Shown piece by piece: positions 1 through 4,284 of a stretch of 5,756 bases of DNA (its first letter is position 1; each line of letters opens with the position of its first letter). Origin of the DNA: Pseudanabaena sp. CAN_BIN31 (GTDB lineage Bacteria > Cyanobacteriota > Cyanobacteriia > Pseudanabaenales > Pseudanabaenaceae). Where the stretch lies: positions 1 through 5,756 of the forward strand of contig JAJAZG010000477.1 of the NCBI GenBank assembly GCA_026785865.1. The letters run 5' to 3'. Under the pieces are notes generated by a model. That model had not been told where the DNA came from. It ran no database searches and was given only the letters and a program-made list of their open reading frames with translations. Position numbers and translations under genes: made by a program.

Positions 1-425
1 AAGCAGGACAGCAATCGTCAGGGAATATAGCGGCGATCGGCTGGGATACAAATATTGTCGAAGTTGATAAATTTCAAGAATATATTTTTGCCGATCCACT
101 ATTAGCCGATAGCTTTATTTCCGCAACCTTAACTTGGGATCGCCAAGTTAAACTCAATGACAAAAATGGCAATAGACTATTTAATATTGGCGAAGGTTTT
201 AGCGATGAAGGCTTTAATAAAATCGAATTACATTTAATGCGATCGCCAGACACCGACATTTCTCAAAGCATATGGTCATCAGCTAGTCAAGTTGATAACT
301 TACAGCATATTTTCATAAAAATACCCTCCACGGGTAAATACAAACTCAGGGTTGTATTTAAATCACCCCAAGCAAATACTTCAAGCCAACGTTACGGCTT
401 AGCTTGGTGGGCAAAATCAACATAA
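1..425 (+). CDS. C-terminal part of an unidentified, probably extracellular protein (5' end outside window)
   Basis: An open frame runs from the window edge (first full codon at 3) to TAA at 423-425, giving about 140 residues with no stop, so this is the end of a larger gene rather than the short ORF that could start at the internal ATG at 238. The peptide is rich in aromatic residues, Asp and Asn and alternates polar and hydrophobic residues (for example SFISATLTWDRQVKLND, then KYKLRVVFKSP and YGLAWWAKST at the end), which suggests beta strands of a sandwich domain. It contains no transmembrane helix, Cys or catalytic motif. Similar tails occur in secreted multi-domain bacterial proteins, including some with a subtilisin-like peptidase upstream, but nothing here proves that. 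A strong terminator begins 3 bp after the stop. The gene is convergent with the minus-strand gene at 518-1162. That it is coding is fairly certain; the function is unknown. Confidence 0.78.
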   Translation, partial: AGQQSSGNIAAIGWDTNIVEVDKFQEYIFADPLLADSFISATLTWDRQVKLNDKNGNRLFNIGEGFSDEGFNKIELHLMRSPDTDISQSIWSSASQVDNLQHIFIKIPSTGKYKLRVVFKSPQANTSSQRYGLAWWAKST

Positions 426-427
426 AC

Positions 428-460
428 AAAAGCCTCGCATTGCGAGGCTTTTGCTTTTTT
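428..460 (+). terminator. Rho-independent terminator, probably usable from both sides
   Basis: AAAAGCCTCGC (428-438) pairs perfectly with GCGAGGCTTTT (442-452) around an ATT loop, giving an 11-bp GC-cored stem. It is followed by GCTTTTTT (453-460) on the + strand. It starts 3 bp after the stop codon of the upstream gene. Read on the - strand the stem is followed by GTTTATG after its own TTTT, so it may also end transcripts arriving from the convergent gene at 518-1162. Confidence 0.88.
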
Positions 461-503
461 AGCTCTGAGAGGGGGCGAGCTTCGTTCGCCCTCTCTCAGA
501 GCT
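461..503. repeat. Long imperfect inverted repeat (18-bp stem) between convergent genes
   Basis: The arm at 461-478 (AGCTCTGAGAGGGGGCGA) pairs with 486-503 (TCGCCCTCTCTCAGAGCT) through 18 positions with a single G-T wobble (472/492) and a 7-nt loop at 479-485. It abuts the T-tract of the preceding terminator. On the + strand it is followed by ATTTTC, a weak U-tract; on the - strand it runs into AAAAAAGC, so it is not a classic terminator for the minus gene by itself. It could be a back-up terminator, a 3'-end stabiliser, or a copy of a dispersed palindromic repeat. Confidence 0.75.
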
Positions 504-517
504 ATTTTCAACTGACG

Positions 518-1162
518 TTATTTAGGAGCCGCCGCGTTGGGGCGCACAAATGCAACATCCACAAAACCTAGCTCAAACAATTGCTGGTAAGCTTGTTGTC
601 CCAAATCGCGAGTTGGCGCTTGACTACGAATTAACTGAATTAGCAAAGGCACAGCCAGTTCGGGCTGATTTTTAGCACGATAGACAACTGCAAGCTGATA
701 AGTCGCATCGTCGCGCAACTGAGCCGTTTGTAAAGCCTTACGACGATGACTATCAGAAATGCGATTGTCAATCCCTGAAAAGCTCGTTGTTAACTCTTGA
801 TAAAAACTCGATAATTGATTAAACACTTGACGGGCATCTTGTAACTTAGTGACAGCTTGATCGTAATTTTGCTGACTAATTGCAGTCATCGACTCCGACA
901 TCAATCGCTGTCCACCCGAAATACTAAACACACTACTCTCAAGAGAATTTGGCTTAGTAGACTCTAGAGGCTGAGCTTGGGGAGCGGCGATCGGCGGTGT
1001 CTGTGCTAGAGGCTTCTGGGTTGAAGCATTTTGCGCGATCGCACCTAAAGGTAGCAAAGCAGCAGAGGAAACAAGAGACAAAACTGCGGCTTGGAAAGCA
1101 AACCAAAACGGGCGAGGCTTAGCGAAAGATGTGGACATAGGTTGCAAATTCTTGATGCTCAC
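518..1162 (-). CDS. Secreted, helical (TPR-like) conserved cyanobacterial protein of unknown function
   Basis: The protein has 214 residues from a GTG at 1160-1162, or 206 from the in-frame ATG at 1136-1138; neither has a Shine-Dalgarno site, and the ATG gives the more compact signal peptide. After a basic n-region (FAKPRP) comes a hydrophobic stretch, about residues 19-40, then A-I-A before Q44, a good signal peptidase I site; export to periplasm or thylakoid lumen is inferred. Residues 45-70 are a Pro/Ala/Gln-rich linker. Residues 83-200 are amphipathic helices with two TPR-like stretches (NYDQAVTKLQDARQVF and YQLAVVYRAKNQPELAVPLL) and a conserved-looking end, AYQQLFELGFVD. From memory, close relatives occur across cyanobacteria as hypothetical proteins. 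No catalytic motif is visible; TPR-like repeats usually mediate protein contacts. It is divergent from the ATP synthase operon, and a functional link is not shown. Confidence 0.85.
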   Translation of the reverse strand: MSIKNLQPMSTSFAKPRPFWFAFQAAVLSLVSSAALLPLGAIAQNASTQKPLAQTPPIAAPQAQPLESTKPNSLESSVFSISGGQRLMSESMTAISQQNYDQAVTKLQDARQVFNQLSSFYQELTTSFSGIDNRISDSHRRKALQTAQLRDDATYQLAVVYRAKNQPELAVPLLIQLIRSQAPTRDLGQQAYQQLFELGFVDVAFVRPNAAAPK

Positions 1163-1186
1163 AAAAAATAATGAATTTTAGGTAAA

Positions 1187-1214
1187 TATTTAAAAATTTT
1201 TAAGTATTTGTCTA
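1187..1214 (-). promoter_or_regulatory. Possible sigma70-type promoter of the minus-strand gene
   Basis: Read on the - strand, TAGACA (1214-1209; 5 of 6 to TTGACA) is followed after 16 bp by TAAATA (1192-1187; only 3 of 6 to TATAAT). Transcription would begin near 1180, about 20 nt before the GTG at 1162. The surrounding DNA is very AT-rich, so a chance match is likely. Confidence 0.25.
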
Positions 1215-1380
1215 AAACTCTTTGATATATTAACACTCCAACATAGACGAAATCCTTGCCAAAAGTTCCGCCAAAAAAGTAGAGGGGGCGATTTGCGCTG
1301 GCTCCTACTTATCTATACAAGGATCTGTACGCGGAATCATAAAGCAAATGTGACATCTTGCATGATATGCTTACCAACGG

Positions 1381-1394
1381 TGTAGGCAGCTACA
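1381..1394. promoter_or_regulatory. Inverted repeat TGTAG-N4-CTACA upstream of atp1
   Basis: TGTAG (1381-1385) and CTACA (1390-1394) form a perfect 5-bp inverted repeat around GCAG, 125 bp upstream of the atp1 GTG. The geometry suits a dimeric regulator's operator, but no known cyanobacterial site matches: NtcA needs GTA-N8-TAC and this is GTA-N6-TAC. Short inverted repeats also arise by chance. Confidence 0.3.
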
Positions 1395-1445
1395 TCCAAG
1401 TTTTTGAACACCCGTTTTGGTTACTATTTTTAGTGCCATTTCTTC

Positions 1446-1462
1446 ACTCAAACTACTCAAAC
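1446..1462 (+). repeat. Two tandem ACTCAAAC copies upstream of atp1
   Basis: ACTCAAAC occurs at 1446-1453 and again at 1455-1462, a 9-bp period. The pair lies 57-73 bp before the atp1 GTG and just upstream of the AAAGTYAAC repeats, so it may belong to the same regulatory segment. It may also be simple low-complexity sequence. Confidence 0.45.
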
Positions 1463-1480
1463 AATCAGCAACGGCTGCTA

Positions 1481-1517
1481 AAAGTTAACCGCAAAAGTCA
1501 ACTGCTATAAAGTCAAC
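1481..1517 (+). repeat. Three direct copies of AAAGTYAAC ending at the atp1 start codon
   Basis: AAAGTTAAC (1481-1489), AAAGTCAAC (1494-1502) and AAAGTCAAC (1509-1517) are spaced 13 and 15 bp start to start. The last ends 1 bp before the GTG of atp1 and overlaps a -10-like TATAAA at 1506-1511. Iterated 9-mers beside a promoter-like box suggest binding of a response regulator or repressor to tandem half-sites. The spacing does not match the HLR1 element of RpaB or the cyanobacterial Pho box as I know them, so the factor cannot be named. Visible repeat: certain; regulatory role: inference. Confidence 0.6.
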
Positions 1518-1518
1518 A

Positions 1519-1941
1519 GTGAAGATCATCCCCGCTAAAAGCAGCACAATTTCGCAAGTGATTGTAGAAAACTCATCCGCATCAGTTTCTGATGGCATGG
1601 AAGATTACGATCGCCTCAAATATAAGCTGTTAGTACTTACCATTGCTTCTGGAGTCGTGATTGGCTTAGCAGTGTGGTTTTGGTACGGCTGGAAGATCAC
1701 CCTCAGTTATGCTGTGGGGTCGCTAGTTGGCACGATTTATTTCAGAATGCTGACCAAAAGCGTTGACCGACTAGGTGGCGAGTCCAACGGTCTCGGTTTA
1801 TCACGACTTGGTTTATTTGTGATTTTGATTGCGATCGCTGCCAAATCAGAATATCTGGAAATTTTGCCAGCATTTCTCGGCTTCATGACTTACAAAGTTG
1901 CGGTTTTAGTAATAGTTGCCCAAGATTTGAGCAAGACTTAA
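1519..1941 (+). CDS. atp1: ATP synthase protein I (Atp1/AtpI), c-ring assembly helper
   Basis: A small integral membrane protein at the head of the operon, of 140 residues from GTG 1519 or 114 from ATG 1597. AtpI-family proteins are not part of the final enzyme. In other bacteria they are reported to help assemble the c ring, and a Mg2+ role has been proposed. Four hydrophobic segments are visible: about 36-57 (ends VWFWYGW), 60-77, 96-109 and 113-134. Between the second and third lies a polar loop with YFRMLTKSVDRLGG, the conserved-looking part of cyanobacterial Atp1. The first 26 residues are polar, Ser-rich and unlike the usual short N terminus before the (E/D)-Y-x-x-L motif, here EDYDRL at 28-33, so the ATG at 1597 is a realistic alternative. 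Neither start has a clear ribosome binding site. It lies 60 bp upstream of atpB and is presumably co-transcribed. Confidence 0.9.
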   Translation: MKIIPAKSSTISQVIVENSSASVSDGMEDYDRLKYKLLVLTIASGVVIGLAVWFWYGWKITLSYAVGSLVGTIYFRMLTKSVDRLGGESNGLGLSRLGLFVILIAIAAKSEYLEILPAFLGFMTYKVAVLVIVAQDLSKT

Positions 1942-1973
1942 TTTGAGTAACGGGTTTCATTTTCGCTGATTTG

Positions 1974-1990
1974 ACCTCCTACAGGTTGTA
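1974..1990 (+). promoter_or_regulatory. CCTCCT motif and small inverted repeats in the atpB leader
   Basis: In the 60-bp atp1-atpB spacer, ACCT (1974-1977) can pair with AGGT (1983-1986), or TACA (1980-1983) with TGTA (1987-1990). The tract CCTCCT (1975-1980) equals the anti-Shine-Dalgarno core of 16S rRNA, the opposite of a ribosome binding site. The only purine-rich patch, AGG at 1983-1985, is 16 bases before the ATG, so atpB has no good Shine-Dalgarno site. The stems are weak, so any effect on translation is speculative. Confidence 0.3.
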
Positions 1991-2001
1991 ACATATCGAA
2001 C

Positions 2002-2766
2002 ATGATCGATCCAGTAATTTTTGGTTATAAAACCAATATCGCCGCCTTAGAAGTGGGCAAACACTTTTATTGGGAGTTTGGCAACTTCACCGTACATGGT
2101 CAAGTGCTAATCGTGAGCTGGATTGTGATGGGAGCAGTACTCGTTGCTGCGCTCATCGGATCCAGCACCGCCAAAGCTGACCAACGTGTGCCAGCAGGTT
2201 TTCAAAATTTCATGGAATATGCTCTGGAATACGTTCAGGGCATCGCCAAAGACCAGATTGGCGAAAAGCACTACAGAGAATGGGTACCATTTGTTGGTAG
2301 TCTATTCTTGTTTATCTTCGCATCGAACTGGTTAGGAGCGTTAGTTCCTTGGAAATTGATCGAATTGCCTGAAGGTGAGCTTGCTGCCCCGACAGGTGAT
2401 GTCAATACCACGATCGCTCTAGCATTATTAGTCTCCCTAGCCTATTTCTATGCTGGACTGAGCAAACGTGGTTTGGAATACTTCACTAGATATATCCAAG
2501 CTTCTCCGTTTCTCCTGCCTTTATGGGTTCTTGAAGATTTCACAAAGCCTCTCTCACTCAGCTTCCGTCTTTTCGGAAACATCCTCGCCGATGAGCTAGT
2601 TGTGGGAGTCATGGTTCTCCTCATACCTCTGTTTGTGCCTCTGCCATTGATGATTCTGGGACTATTTACCAGCGCCATCCAAGCATTGATTTTTGCAACC
2701 TTGGCAGCCTCATACATTGGTGAAGCGATGGAAGGACATGGTGATGAAGGACATGATGAGCATTAA
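2002..2766 (+). CDS. atpB: ATP synthase Fo subunit a
   Basis: Subunit a forms the two proton half-channels and faces the c ring in the thylakoid membrane. The 254-residue length is normal for the cyanobacterial/chloroplast family. Family landmarks run through the protein: EVGKHFYWEFGN (17-28), MEYALEYVQ, YREWVPFVGSLFLFIFASNW (91-110), GALVPWKL, EGELAAPTGDVNTT (124-137), LEDFTKPLSLSFRLFGN (177-193) and SAIQALIFATLA (224-235). Arg189 in SFRLFGN corresponds to the essential stator arginine (Arg210 in E. coli) that interacts with the c-ring carboxylate. At least five membrane helices can be seen, at about 35-53, 96-115, 136-152, 197-217 and 220-240. The ATG at 2002 gives a complete family N terminus but lacks a good Shine-Dalgarno site. 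The C-terminal tail is an unusual His/Asp/Glu repeat. The identification is secure. Confidence 0.98.
   Translation: MIDPVIFGYKTNIAALEVGKHFYWEFGNFTVHGQVLIVSWIVMGAVLVAALIGSSTAKADQRVPAGFQNFMEYALEYVQGIAKDQIGEKHYREWVPFVGSLFLFIFASNWLGALVPWKLIELPEGELAAPTGDVNTTIALALLVSLAYFYAGLSKRGLEYFTRYIQASPFLLPLWVLEDFTKPLSLSFRLFGNILADELVVGVMVLLIPLFVPLPLMILGLFTSAIQALIFATLAASYIGEAMEGHGDEGHDEH
2731..2760 (+). repeat. 15-bp tandem duplication encoding the acidic/histidine tail of AtpB
   Basis: GAAGGACATGGTGAT (2731-2745) and GAAGGACATGATGAG (2746-2760) match at 13 of 15 positions and encode EGHGD-EGHDE, followed by the final His. This lengthens the tail of subunit a beyond its last membrane helix without disturbing conserved residues. 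It looks like replication slippage in a tolerant region. Confidence 0.85.
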
Positions 2767-2785
2767 GCTCACTTGCTCCAAACAA

Positions 2786-2814
2786 TTGATTGCGGGAAGT
2801 TCGCTTCCCATAGT
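2786..2814 (+). promoter_or_regulatory. Candidate internal promoter before atpE
   Basis: TTGATT (2786-2791, 4 of 6) and CATAGT (2809-2814, 4 of 6) are separated by an ideal 17 bp, which would start a transcript near 2821, about 44 nt before the atpE GTG. Extra transcription of the c gene would fit its need for many copies per enzyme. The match is weak and overlaps the hairpin at 2793-2824, so it is only a candidate. Confidence 0.2.
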
Positions 2815-2824
2815 CTACTTCCCG
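2793..2824 (+). promoter_or_regulatory. Alternative hairpins in the atpB-atpE spacer
   Basis: GGGAAG (2794-2799) pairs with CTTCCC (2804-2809) around a TTCG loop, forming a compact 6-bp stem with a stable tetraloop. A second CTTCCCG at 2818-2824 can instead pair with CGGGAAG (2793-2799) as a 7-bp stem that leaves the first CTTCCC in its loop. The two folds exclude each other and lie 40-70 nt before the atpE start. No U-tract follows, so this is not an ordinary terminator. A role in mRNA processing, 3'-end protection of atp1-atpB mRNA or control of atpE translation is inference. Confidence 0.5.
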
Positions 2825-2851
2825 TATATGTAAACACTTAAAAATAATCAG

Positions 2852-2856
2852 AAGGA
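2852..2856 (+). promoter_or_regulatory. Shine-Dalgarno site of atpE
   Basis: AAGGA within the purine tract GAAGGAAAAAGAA lies 8 nt before the GTG at 2865. It supports that GTG as the true start. It is one of only two clear ribosome binding sites in the operon, in line with the high demand for c subunit. Confidence 0.8.
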
Positions 2857-2864
2857 AAAAGAAC

Positions 2865-3113
2865 GTGATCGATCCATTAGTAGCCTCAGCATCCGTAATT
2901 GCCGCTAGCATTGCCGTTAGTCTTGGTTCAGTTGGACCTGGTATTGGTCAAGGTAATGCAGCTAGCAGTGCTGTTGAAGGTATCGCCCGTCAGCCTGAAG
3001 CTGAAGGCAAGATCCGTGGCACATTGTTGTTGAGCTTGGCTTTCATGGAAGCTCTTACCATTTACGGCTTAGTTGTTGCACTCGTATTGCTATTCGCTAA
3101 CCCCTTCGCCTAA
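2865..3113 (+). CDS. atpE: ATP synthase Fo subunit c (proton-translocating ring protein)
   Basis: This 82-residue proteolipid forms the rotor ring that carries protons past subunit a. Two helices form a hairpin (about 5-38 and 52-78) joined by the polar loop A-R-Q-P (41-44), which contacts gamma and epsilon. Glu62 in FMEALTIYGL is the essential proton-binding carboxylate. The second half, EGIARQPEAEGKIRGTLLL through NPFA, matches cyanobacterial and chloroplast c nearly residue for residue. The start is GTG with a good Shine-Dalgarno site, giving MIDP where relatives usually begin M-D-P or M-N-P, one residue longer. Helix 1 is less standard: it reads SIAVSLGSVGPGIGQG and NAASSAVEG where relatives have forms like GLAVGLASIGPGIGQG and TAAGQAVEG, so Ser19 and Ser34 replace usual glycines. 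The GPGIGQG core is intact. The identification is secure. Confidence 0.98.
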   Translation: MIDPLVASASVIAASIAVSLGSVGPGIGQGNAASSAVEGIARQPEAEGKIRGTLLLSLAFMEALTIYGLVVALVLLFANPFA

Positions 3114-3143
3114 GCATTTTTTGATTCTGTTAAGTCAGAAAGG

Positions 3144-3163
3144 CAAGGGGCTTAAGCCCCTTG
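3144..3163. repeat. 20-bp perfect palindrome in the atpE-atpG spacer
   Basis: CAAGGGGCTTAAGCCCCTTG is a perfect palindrome. As RNA it folds into an 8-bp GC-rich stem with a TTAA loop, extendable by two G-U pairs (3142-3143 with 3164-3165) and by CAGA/TCTG (3136-3139 with 3170-3173). The following bases TTCCAG are not a U-tract, so full termination is unlikely and would be harmful inside the operon. A nearly identical copy lies at 4869-4888, so it looks like a dispersed intergenic element. It may block 3' exonucleases and protect atpE mRNA; this is inference. Confidence 0.8.
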
Positions 3164-3203
3164 TTCCAGTCTGCAAGAATTTCCAGTAATCGACAACATA
3201 CCT

Positions 3204-3701
3204 ATGACAATTTGGAACCTTTTTTCAACTGTTCTTGTGGCTGCGGAAGCAGTAGAACATAAAGGCGGCTTGTTTGATATCAATGCCACACTTCCCATTA
3301 TGGCGGTGCAGTTTGTTGTTTTTGTCGCGCTTCTCAACGTTGTTTTCTTTAAGCCGCTAACCAAAGCGATCGACGATCGCGATGATTATGTGAGAAGTCA
3401 GATTGTTGTCTCAAAAGAGCGTCTCGAAAAAGCTGAGTTGATTGTCAAAGAATACGAGCAAGAGCTTGCTGCTGCTCGTAAGTCAACTCAAAACGTTTTA
3501 GCTACTGCTCAATCGAGCGCAAACAAGATTCGTAAAGAACGGATTGATGCTGCGATCGCCGAAGCACAAGCTAAAGTTGCTGCTGCTAAAGCGGAAATCG
3601 ATAAGCAAAAACAAGATGCGACTGCATCTCTGGACGCGGAAGTAGAATCACTCAGTCGCCAAGTTCTCGAAAAGCTATTAGGTAACTTAGTAAGATCCTA
3701 G
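3204..3701 (+). CDS. atpG: ATP synthase Fo subunit b' (peripheral stalk)
   Basis: Subunit b' pairs with b to form the stator stalk of photosynthetic ATP synthases; the gene is also called atpF2, and the name atpG means gamma in E. coli. Of 165 residues, the first 22 are a variable leader. GLFDINATLPIMAVQFVVFV (22-41) starts the family signature and merges into the single membrane helix (about 29-49), followed by FFKPLTKAIDDRDDYVR (48-64), the characteristic b' juncture. Residues 65-155 are a charged Ala/Lys/Glu/Gln-rich coiled coil, and the protein ends with SRQVLEKLLGNLV, matching b' family ends. The ATG at 3204 has no Shine-Dalgarno site; 90 bp including a strong palindrome separate it from atpE. 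The leader AAEAVEHKGG resembles ASEAVEHSGF of the b subunit next door, consistent with origin of the pair by duplication. Identification secure; the exact start is less so. Confidence 0.95.
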   Translation: MTIWNLFSTVLVAAEAVEHKGGLFDINATLPIMAVQFVVFVALLNVVFFKPLTKAIDDRDDYVRSQIVVSKERLEKAELIVKEYEQELAAARKSTQNVLATAQSSANKIRKERIDAAIAEAQAKVAAAKAEIDKQKQDATASLDAEVESLSRQVLEKLLGNLVRS

Positions 3702-3741
3702 ATAGTATCTGGCTGATATTGAGTAATAGAAACCACCTTTT

Positions 3742-4275
3742 ATGATTAGAAATTTCGTCTTACTAGCAAGTGAAGCGGTTGAGCATTCGGGGTTTGGGAT
3801 TAATTCCAACATTCTGGAAACCAACCTAATCAACATAGCGATCGTTATCGGTCTTTTGATCTATGCAGGTCGCGGTTTCTTAGGCAAAATTCTCTCGGCT
3901 CGCTTGGAGTCAATCCAATCGGCGATCGCTGATGCAGAAAATCGTCAAAAAGAAGCTTCAGCAAAGCTATCTGAACAGCAAGGCAAATTAGCTCAGGCAA
4001 AAACTGAAGCTGATAACTTGCGTAAAAAAGCAGAAACTGATGCTAAAAACGCGGCTGATGTAATTTTGGCAACGGTTGATGCAGATATTGCGCGTTTGCG
4101 TGAAGCTGCCGATCAAGAGATTTCCACTGAGCAAGAGCGCGTGATCGTGCAATTGCGTCAGCAAGTCGCGGAAAAGGCGCTTGCAAGTGTGCAGTCTTAT
4201 TTTGATCGCGGTATGAGTGAAGATACTCAGATCGAGTTAATCGACCGTAGCATTGCCCTTTTGAGTTCTGACTAG
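3742..4275 (+). CDS. atpF: ATP synthase Fo subunit b (peripheral stalk)
   Basis: Subunit b anchors the stator in the membrane and extends to delta and the alpha/beta head. The 177-residue length is normal for cyanobacteria. The order is: short leader with EAVEHSGFGIN (11-21), NILETNLINIAIVIGLLIY with one membrane helix (about 27-47), then GKILSARLESIQSAIADAE (48-66), the conserved start of the stalk. A coiled coil rich in Ala, Gln, Lys and Glu follows to about residue 150, and the end LIDRSIALL (166-174) is typical of cyanobacterial b. The gene starts 40 bp after atpG without a recognisable Shine-Dalgarno site. Its TAG stop lies inside the ribosome binding site of the delta gene, so translation of the two is probably coupled. 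Confidence 0.96.
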   Translation: MIRNFVLLASEAVEHSGFGINSNILETNLINIAIVIGLLIYAGRGFLGKILSARLESIQSAIADAENRQKEASAKLSEQQGKLAQAKTEADNLRKKAETDAKNAADVILATVDADIARLREAADQEISTEQERVIVQLRQQVAEKALASVQSYFDRGMSEDTQIELIDRSIALLSSD

Positions 4276-4278
4276 GAG
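4274..4278 (+). promoter_or_regulatory. Shine-Dalgarno site of the delta gene, overlapping the atpF stop
   Basis: AGGAG shares its first two bases with the TAG stop codon of atpF (4273-4275) and lies 6 nt before the ATG at 4285. This is the strongest ribosome binding site in the operon. The overlap with the stop favours re-initiation by ribosomes finishing atpF. Confidence 0.85.
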
Positions 4279-4284
4279 AAAAAC

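Larger units (their letters stand above)
1163..1518. other. Divergent intergenic region with the expected atp operon promoter
   Basis: This 356-bp stretch holds no convincing gene. It is AT-rich near the minus gene and contains several signals described separately: a possible minus-strand promoter, an inverted repeat at 1381-1394, and direct repeats at 1446-1462 and 1481-1517. A weak hairpin is possible between AAGTAG (1277-1282) and CTACTT (1305-1310). On the + strand no textbook sigma70 pair stands out. TTGAAC (1404-1409) followed by TATTTT (1425-1430) has only a 15-bp spacer. TATAAA at 1506-1511 resembles a -10 box but would put the transcript start at about the atp1 GTG. The operon start site cannot be assigned by eye. 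Confidence 0.6.

Noticed and set aside
238..425. Short + strand ORF starting at an internal ATG as a separate gene
   Set aside because: The same frame is open back to the window edge and composition is continuous, so it is the end of a longer truncated gene.
1350..1370. cAMP receptor protein (SYCRP1) site at TGTGACATC
   Set aside because: The left half TGTGA is present but there is no matching TCACA half at the right spacing.
1382..1393. NtcA-type site
   Set aside because: The pattern is GTA-N6-TAC, whereas NtcA sites need GTA-N8-TAC.
1163..1518. Small RNA, tRNA or riboswitch in the divergent region
   Set aside because: I found no cloverleaf, known aptamer core or convincing promoter-terminator pair; only weak stems.
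2448..2911. Minus-strand ORFs opposite atpB and the atpE start
   Set aside because: They are the antisense of highly conserved ATP synthase codons, carry no family features and have no ribosome binding site.
3117..3163. Terminator between atpE and atpG
   Set aside because: The T-run at 3117-3122 has no hairpin before it, and the palindrome at 3144-3163 has no U-tract after it; termination here would also cut the operon.
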